From Candidatus Endomicrobiellum pyrsonymphae (lineage in GTDB: Bacteria > Elusimicrobiota > Endomicrobiia > Endomicrobiales > Endomicrobiaceae): a stretch of DNA of 34,744 nucleotides. Below, piece by piece: positions 27,025 through 34,744 of this stretch. Each line of letters begins with the position of its first letter. Within the stretch, counting starts at the first letter, position 1. Location of the stretch: assembly GCA_020328045.1 (NCBI GenBank), contig JAIXMY010000003.1:1-34744 (forward strand), written 5' to 3'. The notes beneath the pieces are model-generated. The model did no database searches, had not been told where the DNA came from, and saw only the letters and a program-made list of their open reading frames with translations. The translations under genes were made by a program, and so were the position numbers.

Positions 27025-28329
27025 ATGGCAAAGATTGTAAAAATTGTAGGTAGAGAAATTGTTGATTCGCGTGGAAATCCCACTGTTGAAGTAGATGTTA
27101 AACTTGACGATGGTTCTTTTGGAAGAGCAGCTGTCCCATCCGGCGCATCAACTGGTTCGAGAGAAGCTTTAGAACTTAGAGACGGCGATAAGAAGAGATT
27201 TGGGGGTAAGGGCGTATTGAAAGCCGTTGCAAATATTAACAATAAAATCGCTCCAAAACTTTTAGGATTTGAAATAACAAAGCAACAAGAAATCGACGAT
27301 ACAATGATTGAACTTGATGGTACAGATTTTAAAAACAATCTAGGCGCTAATGCAATTTTGGGCGTTTCTCTTGCATGCGCTAAAGCCGGGGCAAATTCGA
27401 GCAAACTTCCTGTCTATGAGTACATAAGAAAGATTTACAATATCAAAAGCGATAAATACATTTTACCTGTTCCCCTTATGAACATTATTAACGGTGGCGA
27501 ACATGCCGACAATAATGTTGACCTTCAGGAGTTTATGATTGCGCCTGTCAGCGCTCCGAATTTTCATGAAGCTTTAAGAATGGGCTGCGAGGTTTTTCAC
27601 AGCTTAAAAAAAGTTTTAAATGAAAAAGGTTATGCTACGGGCGTTGGCGACGAGGGCGGTTTTGCGCCGAATTTAACATCTAACGCGCAAGCTTTAGAAG
27701 TGATATGCGAAGCCGTCAAAGCTGCAGGTTATGGAGTCGGTAAAGACATAGTTTTTGCTTTAGATGTTGCCGCAAGCGAATTGTATGATGATAATAAATA
27801 TACTCTTGAGGGCGAAGTAAAAGATAAAGTTAAGACATCAGAAGACATGATTGCTTTTTATAAGGGGTTTTTGGCGACATATCCTATTATTTCTATAGAA
27901 GACGGTTTGAGCGAGTCTGATTGGAGCGGTTGGAAAATTTTAACCGATGAGTTAAAATCAAAACTTCAACTTGTTGGCGATGATATTTTTGTTACAAATA
28001 CAAAAATATTTAGAGAGGGAATTGATAAAGGTATTGCAAATTCAATTCTTATAAAAGTTAATCAGATTGGTTCTCTTTCGGAAACCGTTGCGGCTGTCCA
28101 AATGGCATATAAAGCGGGGTACACAGCAATTATATCGCATCGTTCAGGTGAAACAGAAGACAGCGTTATTGCAGATTTAGCCGTTGCTCTTAACATGGGG
28201 CAAATTAAAACGGGATCTGCGTCAAGAACTGACAGAATGTGCAAATATAATCAACTTTTGAGAATAGAAGAAGAGTTGGGGTCAAAAGCGAGTTATTTAG
28301 GCAAGTCTGCTTTTTCAAGCATAAAGTAG
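27025..28329 (+). CDS. eno: Enolase
   Basis: 434 residues, full length. It interconverts 2-phosphoglycerate and phosphoenolpyruvate in glycolysis. The N-terminus [19 protein letters not shown] is canonical. The acid/base pair is E210 ([10 protein letters not shown]) and K344 ([10 protein letters not shown]). Mg2+ ligands are in ALDVAASE (D247), IEDGL (E292) and GDDIF (D319). The signature [10 protein letters not shown] follows near residue 373. A strong AGGAGGT precedes the ATG. ftsB follows on the same strand, as in E. coli and many other bacteria. Confidence 0.98.
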   Translation: MAKIVKIVGREIVDSRGNPTVEVDVKLDDGSFGRAAVPSGASTGSREALELRDGDKKRFGGKGVLKAVANINNKIAPKLLGFEITKQQEIDDTMIELDGTDFKNNLGANAILGVSLACAKAGANSSKLPVYEYIRKIYNIKSDKYILPVPLMNIINGGEHADNNVDLQEFMIAPVSAPNFHEALRMGCEVFHSLKKVLNEKGYATGVGDEGGFAPNLTSNAQALEVICEAVKAAGYGVGKDIVFALDVAASELYDDNKYTLEGEVKDKVKTSEDMIAFYKGFLATYPIISIEDGLSESDWSGWKILTDELKSKLQLVGDDIFVTNTKIFREGIDKGIANSILIKVNQIGSLSETVAAVQMAYKAGYTAIISHRSGETEDSVIADLAVALNMGQIKTGSASRTDRMCKYNQLLRIEEELGSKASYLGKSAFSSIK

Positions 28330-28394
28330 TTGTAAAAGATAAAGCTGAAAACAAAAATTGACAGTCAAATAACCTGATTTGACCTAGTGTCAAC

Positions 28395-28440
28395 CTACTG
28401 AAAAAGCCCCCGATTAAGACATTCGGGGGTAAGCTCCAGC
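28395..28440 (+). repeat. Family B-like hairpin after eno
   Basis: CCCCCGA-TTAAGACAT-TCGGGGG (28407-28429) keeps the loop of the family B hairpin (TTAAAACAT) but with a G/C-changed stem, as if compensating changes preserve the structure. It is followed by TAAGCT rather than a T-tract, so it is not an ordinary terminator, though it could still protect or end the eno transcript. Confidence 0.5.
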
Positions 28441-28539
28441 GACTATAAAGTATCCGGAAGAATGGATATTTCGCTACGCTCAATATAACAAACAGCTTTC
28501 AGACAACTGTTTGACATTGCAAAGACAGTATTATTACTC

Positions 28540-28812
28540 ATGAAAAAATTTAAAATCAGATATGTTATTTTTGCAGGTATTGTGTTTGGCTTATTATTCA
28601 ACGAGGGGAACATATCTCTTGTTCGGCGTTTGTTTGAACAAAGAAAATTGAAGTCTTATATCAAACATGCTCAATATCAAAATGATCTTCTCAAAAGAAG
28701 AATATATTATCTTGAAAACGAACCTCTGTATTTAGAGAGAATGGTACGAAGTGAATTGAATGTTATCGCTTCCGGAGAAATAGAGTATAGATTTTCAGTT
28801 AAAGATCGATAA
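28540..28812 (+). CDS. ftsB: FtsB/DivIC-family septum formation initiator
   Basis: 90 residues. A single N-terminal transmembrane helix (about 7-23, YVIFAGIVFGLLF), then a coiled coil (about 30-65, LFEQRKLKSYIKHAQYQNDL) and the family's conserved end LENEPLYLERMVRSEL and ASGEIEYRFSV. FtsB bridges FtsQ and FtsL in the divisome. Size and architecture are normal, and the position downstream of eno is conserved widely, which supports the assignment. The segment between eno and ftsB has been enlarged by a repeat. The Shine-Dalgarno is weak. Confidence 0.85.
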   Translation: MKKFKIRYVIFAGIVFGLLFNEGNISLVRRLFEQRKLKSYIKHAQYQNDLLKRRIYYLENEPLYLERMVRSELNVIASGEIEYRFSVKDR

Positions 28813-29060
28813 TCTACAGGCAACCATAGCGCTTTTTTAAGTTTTGCGACGTTGTCTTTTAATGTGTCAACATAGGAATTTTTGAGAGTGGCATTGCTTA
28901 TAACTGCATACTTAGTATGAATATTTTCAGCTATACTTTTTCCGATAGAAGAATCTAAATTGTCCATGATCATTGATATTTTGTTTTTTCTACCGGTATT
29001 TATAAAATATGCGAATTTACGCTCGCTTAATTCTTTTAACGCTTATGTAAATTCAAATGC
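28813..29060 (-). pseudogene. Unidentified coding remnant
   Basis: On the minus strand from about 29058 the frame reads MAFEFT-stop-ALKELSERKFAYFINTGR and continues SMIMDNLDSSIGKSIAEN and TLKNSYVDTLKDNVAKLKKA until it runs into the 3' end of ftsB. A TAA at the seventh codon (29042-29044) interrupts an otherwise protein-like N-terminal region. The real 3' end seems to have been lost. No family recognised. Confidence 0.3.
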
Positions 29061-29164
29061 CATGATGTCAGAAACACAAACAGGATATCACGGTAGTGTG
29101 TAGGTTTAAATTATAAATTCACGCCGGCGCCTTTTGATTTTTACAGCAACCAATAGACCTCTTT

Positions 29165-29203
29165 CTTGTACTTTTGTCAGACAAAACAAAAGTACCAAGT
29201 TAA
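29165..29203. repeat. Family A repeat, terminal palindrome
   Basis: TTGTACTTTTGTCAGACAAA followed by ACAAAAGTACCAAG is the palindromic end found at the edge of the full family A copies. It overlaps the last bases and stop of the aminotransferase gene, so the repeat may have altered its 3' end. Confidence 0.6.
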
Positions 29204-30387
29204 CTTTTTAATGTTGCTTCCAATCTGTCAATCCCTTCTCTAATGTTTTCAATAGAAGTTGCGTATGAAAGTCTTATATATCCTTCAGCTCCAAAAGCAG
29301 ACCCCGGTACTACTGCAATTTTTGCTACGTCAAGCAAATAATCTGCAAATTCAATATCTGTATTAATTGTTTTACCGTTAAAAGTTTTTCCTAGCAATGT
29401 GCTGATATTTGGGAAAACATAAAATGCTCCTTCAGGTTTTGCACATGATATGTCATTTATTTCATTAAGTCTCTCTACAATGTAGTCTCTTCTTTTTTTA
29501 AATTCCTTTTTCATCGATTCAACATATTCTTGCGTACCGTTTAATGCTTCCACAGCCGCCTTGATCGATATTGAAGTAGCATTTGAAGTTGATTGGCTTT
29601 GTATCTTAGACATAGCAGAAATAATATTTTTAGGTCCAACCGCATAACCTATTCTCCAGCCCGTCATTGCGTATGCTTTAGAAACGCCATTTACTACAAT
29701 GGTAATATCTTTAGTTTCAGAGGTAGTTTCTGCGATAGATGTAAACTTAAAATTATCATATACAAGTTTTTCGTATATTTCGTCTGAAATTATAAAAATA
29801 TTATTTTTCCCGCATATCTGCGCAATTGTCTTAAGCTCTTGCACTGAATACGTGCATCCGGTAGGATTGGATGGAGAATTGATTATAATGGCTTTTGTTT
29901 TTGATGTTATAACTTTTTCAACATTTTCTGGTGTTATTTTAAAATTTGTTTTATCGCTTGTTTTGATTATTACAGGTTTGCCTCCTGCAAGAATAACCAT
30001 GTCGGGGTAAGAAACCCAGTAAGGAGCTGGAATTATAACTTCATCCCCATCATCTATTGTAGCTTGAAAAATATTGTAAAGAGAATGTTTAGCGCCGCAC
30101 GAAACTATAATTTCTTCAGGTGCGTATGTGAGATTATTATCCCTTTTAAGTTTGTTTATAATTGCATTTTTTATTTCAAGAGTTCCTGCTACAGGGCAAT
30201 ACTTTGTAAAGCCGGAATTGATTGCATCAATTGCCGCATCTTTTATATTTTTAGGCGTGTCAAAATCGGGCTCTCCAGCGCCAAAGTTAATGACGGCAAC
30301 CCCTTGTTGTTTTAGCGTTTTAGCTTTTGCGTCAATTGCAAGCGTTGAGGATGGTTTGATAGATTGTACTCTTTTTGAAATGTGCAT
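29200..30387 (-). CDS. aspB: Aspartate aminotransferase (class I, AspB type)
   Basis: 395-residue PLP-dependent class I/II aminotransferase. The Schiff-base lysine is K237 (VSKAYAMTGWRIGY). N174 (SPSNPTG), D202 (ISDEIYEKL) and the carboxylate-binding Arg near the end (YIRLSYATS) are conserved. The N-terminus INFGAGEPDFDTP is typical of the Iγ/AspB subgroup. It probably interconverts aspartate and oxaloacetate, and may serve other amino acids too, as no ilvE is seen here. GGAGGG lies before the ATG at 30387. Monocistronic. Confidence 0.88.
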   Translation of the reverse strand: MHISKRVQSIKPSSTLAIDAKAKTLKQQGVAVINFGAGEPDFDTPKNIKDAAIDAINSGFTKYCPVAGTLEIKNAIINKLKRDNNLTYAPEEIIVSCGAKHSLYNIFQATIDDGDEVIIPAPYWVSYPDMVILAGGKPVIIKTSDKTNFKITPENVEKVITSKTKAIIINSPSNPTGCTYSVQELKTIAQICGKNNIFIISDEIYEKLVYDNFKFTSIAETTSETKDITIVVNGVSKAYAMTGWRIGYAVGPKNIISAMSKIQSQSTSNATSISIKAAVEALNGTQEYVESMKKEFKKRRDYIVERLNEINDISCAKPEGAFYVFPNISTLLGKTFNGKTINTDIEFADYLLDVAKIAVVPGSAFGAEGYIRLSYATSIENIREGIDRLEATLKS

Positions 30388-30459
30388 GAAACCCTCCGTG
30401 TATTGGTCGTAAAATCACTTAAAAAACACCGAAAAACAATAAAACACTTACTCAATTTG

Positions 30460-30671
30460 AGTCTTAGTTTGCGGTGGTTGCGTCGCCTTAGAGCACGAGA
30501 TTATGAGTGGAGTATTTTTTAGGATAAACAACTTTAGGCGTTCGAAGCGAAATCACCTATAAATCTTACAAGATTTTTCGCAAGTTCTAAAATTGCCTAA
30601 AAAATGTGAAGCGAATGAAGCTCAGTGGCAAGAATTTTCGGTAATTTTATTTTGTCCGACAAAAGTACAAG
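30460..30671 (+). repeat. Dispersed repeat family A, full copy upstream of rplU
   Basis: About 210 bp with the blocks GAGCACGAGATTATGAGTGG, GAAGCGAAATCACCTATAAA, TTTTTCGCAAGTTCTAAAAT, TGCCTAAAAAATGTGAAGCG, GAAGCTCAGTGGCAAGAATT and the terminal palindrome (30640-30671). Same orientation as the copies at 8895 and 32835. It ends 8 bp before the rplU -35 box. Confidence 0.75.
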
Positions 30672-30678
30672 ACTTCGT

Positions 30679-30707
30679 TTGACATATAGCTTTAATTCTT
30701 GTAGACT
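30679..30707 (+). promoter_or_regulatory. Sigma70-like promoter of rplU-rpmA-obgE
   Basis: TTGACA (30679-30684), 17-nt spacer, TAGACT (30702-30707). The start codon of rplU is 27 bp after the -10 box, and GAGGAG provides the ribosome binding site. Confidence 0.6.
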
Positions 30708-30733
30708 ATACAAGTTATAGAGGAGTATGTCAA

Positions 30734-31048
30734 ATGTATGCAATTATTAAAACAGGCGGAAAGCAGTACGTGGTAGAAGAAGGCATAAGTCTAGTAGTAG
30801 AAAAACTTAATGAGGTAGAAGTTGGTCAAGAGGTTATTCTTAATGAAGTTCTCTTGCTTACAGATGGCGACAGTACAACTATTGGGAAGCCCGTGGTAGA
30901 AGGCGCTAGCGTAGTAGCAAAAGTTGTTGCGCAAAAAAGAGCTCCTAAAGTTTTGGTATTTAAAAGAAAACCAAAAAAAGGATACAAAAAGATGCAGGGA
31001 CATCGTCAATATGTAACAGAGTTGGAAATTACAAAGATTAACGCTTAA
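30734..31048 (+). CDS. rplU: 50S ribosomal protein L21
   Basis: 104 residues, normal length. It begins [17 protein letters not shown], with the conserved [20 protein letters not shown] and the C-terminal [11 protein letters not shown] that binds 23S rRNA. First gene of the rplU-rpmA-obgE cluster, an order conserved across bacteria. Confidence 0.97.
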   Translation: MYAIIKTGGKQYVVEEGISLVVEKLNEVEVGQEVILNEVLLLTDGDSTTIGKPVVEGASVVAKVVAQKRAPKVLVFKRKPKKGYKKMQGHRQYVTELEITKINA

Positions 31049-31072
31049 GTAAATTTATTGAGAGAGAGTAAA

Positions 31073-31324
31073 ATGGCACATGTTAAAGCGCAGGGTTCGT
31101 CAACCAATGGACGCGATTCGCACGGTCAGAGACTAGGTGTAAAAATATATGGAGATCAAAAAGCCCTCGCGGGCGCCATAATAGTGCGTCAAAGAGGGAC
31201 TAAGTATCATCCCGGAGTAAACGTAGGAATGGGCAAAGATAATACTATTTTTGCAAAAGTTGCAGGCACAGTGAAATTCATTAGAAAATCCGGCGATAGG
31301 TGTTATGTCAATATCGAGCAATAA
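31073..31324 (+). CDS. rpmA: 50S ribosomal protein L27
   Basis: 83 residues. [20 protein letters not shown] is the flexible N-terminus that reaches the peptidyl-transferase centre, with no cleavable Firmicutes-type extension. [20 protein letters not shown] and the C-terminal strand follow the family pattern. The start at 31073 is chosen over the in-frame ATG at 31058 because it gives the normal N-terminus and follows GAGAGAGAG. 24 bp after rplU. Confidence 0.97.
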   Translation: MAHVKAQGSSTNGRDSHGQRLGVKIYGDQKALAGAIIVRQRGTKYHPGVNVGMGKDNTIFAKVAGTVKFIRKSGDRCYVNIEQ

Positions 31325-31333
31325 GTTTTACGC

Positions 31334-31392
31334 GACCATTCCCATTTTTAAAAAAGGGTGGTAATGCCAACGGCATTGACGGAGTGTTGCGG
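31334..31392 (+). repeat. Family B core inside the rpmA-obgE gap
   Basis: CATTCCCATTTTTAAAAAAG, then GGTGGTAATGCCAACGGCAT and TGACGG: the family B core with a perfect AATGCC-AAC-GGCATT hairpin. It has lengthened the rpmA-obgE spacer to about 170 bp. Confidence 0.65.
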
Positions 31393-31495
31393 AGTGGCGA
31401 TGAAGATGTCGAGGAGCTAGTGATTGGATGGGTTGAGGGGTTGCTTTCGCGTGGTGATGTGCTGGCGTAAGATAGAGATGTGGGACCAAATAAAA

Positions 31496-32758
31496 ATGTT
31501 TATAGACAAAGTTAATGTTTTTCTTACAGCCGGTCGCGGTGGCGACGGCTGTATTTCTTTTAGAAGGGAAAAGTACGTTCCTTACGGCGGACCAAGTGGT
31601 GGTAATGGGGGCAAGGGGGGCGATATCTATTTTGAGGGAGATCCTCACAAAACAACGCTGCTTGATATATCTTACAAACCGAAATTCAATGCTGAAGACG
31701 GTGATAAAGGATTGCCAAGCGATAAATTCGGCAGATACGGCAAAGACTTGATAATCAAAATACCGCTGGGAACTCTGGTCTTTAAAAAGGGAAAGCTTTT
31801 TACAGACTTAAAAACTGCAGGGGAAAGGGTTCTAATTGTGAAAGGCGGCAGAGGGGGTAGAGGAAATGCTTCTTTTAAAACAGGAAGACATACCGCTCCC
31901 AGAATAGCCGAAAAAGGCGAACCGGGCGAAACTGCTGAAGTTAATCTTGAACTTCGTTTGATAGCGGACGTTGGTTTTGTAGGGTTGCCAAATGCCGGAA
32001 AATCAACTCTTTTGTCGCAAGTTTCAGCCGCAAGACCTAAAATTGCAGATTATCCTTTTACAACATTAACACCTAATTTAGGCGTTGTTGATTATAAAGG
32101 TAAGCATTTCGTGGCTACCGACATACCGGGGATAATTGAAGGCGCTCATCAGGGCAAAGGTCTTGGCTTTGAGTTTTTAAGACATATAAGACGTACAAAA
32201 GTCCTTATCCACTTAATAGACGTAAGCGGTTTTGATGGTAAAGATCCTTATGAGAACTATAAAATTGTAAATAACGAATTAAAAAAATATTCAGAATATC
32301 TCGCTAAAAAGCATATAATAACGGTTTTAAATAAAGTTGATTTACCGGAATCTAAGCAACATGTAAAAAATTTTAAGAAACATTTAAAAAATAAAAAATT
32401 GTTCGAGATTTCTGCAGCAACCGGAAATGGCATTGAAGCGCTGCTTAAGGAAACGGCAAAAATACTTGAAAAACCAATTGCCTTTAATCCTGAAGAAGAA
32501 ATAGAAACCGTACCCATAAAGAAATATATTTACGAACCGGAATTTAAAGTTGCAGTTGATGAAGACGACGTATTTGTAGTTACAGGCGCAAAAGTGAAAA
32601 CGTTAACAGAAATGACAAAATTTGGCGAGGACGAAGCCTTAAGACGTTATCAAAATATCCTCAAAAAAATGGGTTTAGAAATCGAACTTGAAAAAATGGG
32701 CGCAAATCCAGGCGATACTGTAAGAATTGGCAATGTTGTGTTCACTTTTGAAAAATAA
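31496..32758 (+). CDS. obgE: GTPase Obg/CgtA
   Basis: 420 residues. The glycine-rich Obg fold (about 1-158) starts MFIDKVNVFLTAGRGGDGCI and has GGPSGGNGGKGGDI. The GTPase domain has the P-loop GLPNAGKST, switch/G3 DIPGIIEG, G4 NKVD and G5 SAATG. A C-terminal OCT domain (about 345-418) ends NPGDTVRIGNVVFTFE. It is an essential ribosome-assembly and stress GTPase. An upstream ATG at 31424 gives an atypical 24-residue extension partly encoded by repeat sequence, so 31496 is preferred on family grounds, although its ribosome binding site is weak. Confidence 0.94.
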   Translation: MFIDKVNVFLTAGRGGDGCISFRREKYVPYGGPSGGNGGKGGDIYFEGDPHKTTLLDISYKPKFNAEDGDKGLPSDKFGRYGKDLIIKIPLGTLVFKKGKLFTDLKTAGERVLIVKGGRGGRGNASFKTGRHTAPRIAEKGEPGETAEVNLELRLIADVGFVGLPNAGKSTLLSQVSAARPKIADYPFTTLTPNLGVVDYKGKHFVATDIPGIIEGAHQGKGLGFEFLRHIRRTKVLIHLIDVSGFDGKDPYENYKIVNNELKKYSEYLAKKHIITVLNKVDLPESKQHVKNFKKHLKNKKLFEISAATGNGIEALLKETAKILEKPIAFNPEEEIETVPIKKYIYEPEFKVAVDEDDVFVVTGAKVKTLTEMTKFGEDEALRRYQNILKKMGLEIELEKMGANPGDTVRIGNVVFTFEK

Positions 32759-32834
32759 ACGTATTTTTATGATAAACCTACGTGTCAAATCATTTAAAAA
32801 GTAATCAAAAAATAAAAATACCTGCCTGATTTGA

Positions 32835-33042
32835 ATATTGGTAGTTTGTAGTCGCGATTATGCCGTCTTAGATCGTGAGATTATGAGCGAAAGATTTTTT
32901 AGAATTTGTAGTCAATTAGTTCTATAGAAATGTGTTGCTTTGCTAAGATTTTTCGCAAGTTCTAAAATTGCCTAAAAAATGCGAAGGAAATATGCTCAGC
33001 GGCAAGAATTTTGCTACTTTTGTTTTGTCTGACAAAAGTATA
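32835..33042 (+). repeat. Dispersed repeat family A, full copy upstream of moxR
   Basis: Blocks GATCGTGAGATTATGAGCG, AAGATTTTTCGCAAGTTCTA, AAATTGCCTAAAAAATGCGA, ATGCTCAGCGGCAAGAATTT and the palindrome CTACTTTTGTTTTGTCTGAC followed by AAAAGTA. The middle part (TTTGTAGTCAATTAGTTC, about 32900) departs from the other copies and resembles the tip of the MITE-like element at 11640. It ends 11 bp before the moxR -35 box. Confidence 0.7.
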
Positions 33043-33052
33043 GAAAAATATG

Positions 33053-33082
33053 TTGACACGCGCAATGTTCTTGTTGTATAAA
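33053..33082 (+). promoter_or_regulatory. Sigma70-like promoter of moxR
   Basis: TTGACA (33053-33058), 18-nt spacer, TATAAA (33077-33082). The leader to the moxR ATG is about 40 nt and ends with GGGGGT as ribosome binding site. A TATAAT at 33083-33088 is too far from this -35 but could serve with another. Confidence 0.6.
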
Positions 33083-33131
33083 TATAATGCAGTTAGAACA
33101 CTATTTTCTTAAATAATTATGGGGGTTTGAA

Positions 33132-34118
33132 ATGGTGGTTGATATTGATACATTGAACAAAAAAATTGTACGGGAAAGTGTTTTTGTTTCAAGGCTTTTA
33201 AGCGAGATTTCAAATATTCTTGTTGGGCAAAAGTATGTTTTAGAAAGAATGCTTATAGGGCTTTTCTCAGGGGGACATATTTTGCTTGAAGGTCTTCCGG
33301 GGCTCGCAAAAACTCTTGCGGTTAAGAGTTTGGCGTCTGCAATTAAAGCCGATTATAAAAGAATACAGTTTACTCCTGACTTGTTGCCTGCGGATGTCGT
33401 GGGTATTTTAATGTATAATCCTCAAAGTGGTAGTTTTTCCGTGAAAAAAGGACCTGTTTTTACAAATATAGTTTTAGCCGATGAAATTAACCGTGCGCCG
33501 GCAAAGGTGCAGAGCGCATTGCTTGAAGCCATGCAGGAAAAACAGGTTACAATAGGTGACGCTACGTACGAGCTTCCCGATCCATTTTTGGTTATGGCCA
33601 CGCAAAATCCTATAGAGCAAGAAGGTACATACCCTCTCCCTGAAGCTCAGGTTGACAGATTTATGCTTAAGCTTAAAGTTTCTTATCCGAGCAAAGAAGA
33701 TGAAAAAATTATTCTTGAAAGAATGACACAATCGTCGCCAAAGATAAATTCTGTAGTTACTTTAGACGATGTGCAGAGAGCGAAAAATTTAATTGAACAG
33801 ATTTATGTCGATGACAAAGTGAAAAACTACATAGTTGATATTGTGTTTGCTTCTAGAAGTCCTGAAAAATACAATCTTAAAGAATTAAAAAATCTTATTG
33901 CTTACGGCGCTTCTCCAAGAGCAACAATCAATTTAACCCTTGCGGCAAAGGCGTATGCTTTTTTGCAGGGAAGAGGTTATGTTATTCCCGAGGATATAAA
34001 AACAATCGGGCATGATGTTTTAAGACATAGAATTTTAATTACTTATGCGTCGGAAGTCGATTCTCTTACATCGGACGATATAATTGATAAAATATTTGGT
34101 GGCGTTGAAGTTCCGTAA
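33132..34118 (+). CDS. moxR: MoxR-family AAA+ ATPase
   Basis: 328 residues. Walker A is GLPGLAKTL (about residues 54-62), Walker B is VLADEINRAP, sensor 1 is MATQNPIEQEGTYPLPEAQ, and a C-terminal lid carries GASPRATINL with the sensor 2 Arg. This is the MoxR (AAA_3) type, a chaperone-like ATPase acting with DUF58 and BatA-type VWA proteins. Those partners normally follow immediately, but here the gene is followed by an inverted repeat and transposase scraps. DUF58, the BatD-like gene and BatA are at the other end of the window on the minus strand. Confidence 0.93.
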   Translation: MVVDIDTLNKKIVRESVFVSRLLSEISNILVGQKYVLERMLIGLFSGGHILLEGLPGLAKTLAVKSLASAIKADYKRIQFTPDLLPADVVGILMYNPQSGSFSVKKGPVFTNIVLADEINRAPAKVQSALLEAMQEKQVTIGDATYELPDPFLVMATQNPIEQEGTYPLPEAQVDRFMLKLKVSYPSKEDEKIILERMTQSSPKINSVVTLDDVQRAKNLIEQIYVDDKVKNYIVDIVFASRSPEKYNLKELKNLIAYGASPRATINLTLAAKAYAFLQGRGYVIPEDIKTIGHDVLRHRILITYASEVDSLTSDDIIDKIFGGVEVP

Positions 34119-34238
34119 AGTACAAGTAAATTTACAATTGTTATTGCCACAGACAAATGTATACAAAGTGTTTTATGATGAGGTGTGATCCACGGCACCT
34201 GAACTCAATACCTTGACAGACTTTGCCTGCCATCCTTG

Positions 34239-34281
34239 CATCAACCCACTGAAAAAAGTGGTGAAAGAAGTCCTTGAAAAA
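34239..34281 (-). repeat. 43-bp perfect inverted repeat, right copy
   Basis: Exact reverse complement of 2503-2545. It is 120 bp after the moxR stop. On its right it is joined to an IS110 C-terminal fragment read on the minus strand, just as the left copy is joined to an IS110 N-terminal fragment. Confidence 0.9.
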
Positions 34282-34285
34282 AGAT

Positions 34286-34545
34286 ACAATTAAGTGAGCA
34301 TCAAGATAATATTGCTTATAACAATTGTTAATAATGATTAATAGTTTGTGCACAACGGCAACCATTTTAAGTTTACCGTCGTTTGTCAGCATAGTCTTTG
34401 TTGTTTCTAATAGCGACTATAGGCAACGCACATAAAGAGCATACGTTTAACAAGAGAGCGACCTTGCAGAAGCTCTACGCCTTTTGCTAGTCTTACCGCT
34501 ATCATTGGCATAAGAAGCAAGACCTGTCGGAGCAACAATTTTTCT
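34286..34545 (-). pseudogene. IS110-family transposase, C-terminal fragment
   Basis: Minus-strand pieces in changing frames line up with the end of IS110/IS1111 transposases: IVAPTGLASYANDSGKTSKR, then GRSLVKRMLFMCVA, then AIRNNKDYAD, then GKLKMVAVVHKLLIIIN. This is the family's order of '..SGK.sKrg...lR..L.m.a..A.r.n....y' and 'GK..k.A.vav.rKLl.iiy'. At least three frameshifts or stops separate the pieces, so it is long dead. It lies between the inverted repeat and the dinD end. Confidence 0.65.
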
Positions 34546-34588
34546 TAACAAGGTCGCAGTAGTTTTTCGCCTACTGATTTCACAGAGC

Positions 34589-34744
34589 TTATCGCTTCTG
34601 TAATGCTTCAACGATTACTCTTTCAGATTGCTTTATACTTTTTTCTGTTGTCGGCAAATCTTCCGGCATTGCTCCTCCAAATTCTTTTATTGCTTGTCTT
34701 ACTTTAGCGCCTACTTCGTGTTGCGTTAAACTAGCTTTTAATTT
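34589..34744 (-). CDS. dinD: DinD-like protein, C-terminal end (partial)
   Basis: 51 codons up to TAA at 34591-34589; the gene begins beyond the right edge. LTQHEVGAKVRQAIKEFGG, MPEDLPTTEKSIKQSER matches the C-terminal tail of DNA-damage-inducible protein D, where 'VG.KVR.TI.E.GGTMPE.LPTPEKSIK' is highly conserved. In E. coli DinD interacts with RecA filaments; outside it is a widespread accessory gene. Whether the rest of the gene is intact cannot be seen. Confidence 0.7.
   Translation of the reverse strand, partial: KLKASLTQHEVGAKVRQAIKEFGGAMPEDLPTTEKSIKQSERVIVEALQKR

Noticed and set aside
28404-28432. Rho-independent terminator after eno
   Set aside because: The hairpin is strong but no T-tract follows and the loop matches repeat family B, so it was listed as a repeat.
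31328-31648. Minus-strand frame overlapping obgE
   Set aside because: It is antisense to the glycine-rich Obg N-terminus and repeat B and has no protein features.
34141-34392. 83-residue minus-strand ORF as a real small protein
   Set aside because: Its first third is the IS110 C-terminus and the rest is translation of the 43-bp repeat and flanking sequence; the same repeat is read in the ORF at 2365-2655.

Overview
The window looks like a piece of an AT-rich, anaerobic, Gram-negative bacterial chromosome that is eroding. Intact housekeeping and biosynthetic genes are separated by long intergenic stretches filled with dispersed repeats, insertion-sequence scraps and genes broken by stops and frameshifts. 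The gene content fits a host-restricted or symbiotic Elusimicrobiota such as the Endomicrobium group: a complete ilvDBNC set, a class III anaerobic ribonucleotide reductase, an O2-sensitive type of dihydroxyacid dehydratase, lactate dehydrogenase, B12-dependent MetH, quinolinate synthase, and a passenger/beta-barrel autotransporter beside many pseudogenes. The phylum assignment is inference from content, not from a marker-gene comparison.

Layout. Positions 1-2084 (minus) hold three overlapping genes of a MoxR-type operon: DUF58 protein, a BatD-like membrane protein and the start of BatA. Positions 2085-2664 hold a repeat and the N-terminal scrap of an IS110 transposase. Positions 2665-7643 (minus) are the ilvD-ilvB-ilvN-ilvC operon; ilvB appears to have lost its start codon. 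A tRNA-Asn lies at 7821, followed by broken genes. guaB (IMP dehydrogenase) and an AEC-family transporter run 9148-11628 (plus). Positions 11629-13064 hold a MITE-like element, a possible phage remnant and a broken lipoprotein gene. Positions 13065-16101 (plus) encode a stand-alone MetH reactivation domain and MetH, followed by a good terminator. Positions 16479-17127 hold a dead Fic gene. Positions 17134-20017 (minus) encode nrdD, a separate small glycyl-radical-domain protein and nrdG. nadA and ldh follow on the minus strand. After a repeat-rich gap come the autotransporter (24020-26758), eno-ftsB, a minus-strand aspartate aminotransferase, then rplU-rpmA-obgE. moxR sits at 33132-34118 (plus), followed by an IS110 C-terminal scrap and the end of a dinD-like gene.

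How the parts work together. The ilv operon makes the common steps of valine/isoleucine synthesis, with the transaminase, MetH and NadA adding amino acid and NAD capacity. Eno and LDH belong to fermentative glycolysis. NrdD, its glycyl-radical partner and NrdG supply dNTPs without oxygen.

The most striking large-scale observation is that MoxR (right edge, plus) and its usual partner DUF58 (left edge, minus) are about 31 kb apart in opposite orientation. A perfect 43-bp inverted repeat at 2503-2545 and 34239-34281 flanks the intervening segment. One inversion between these copies would bring moxR back beside DUF58 on the same strand. At least four dispersed repeat types recur in the intergenic spaces, and one of them carries a promoter-like sequence also found in front of the tRNA gene.
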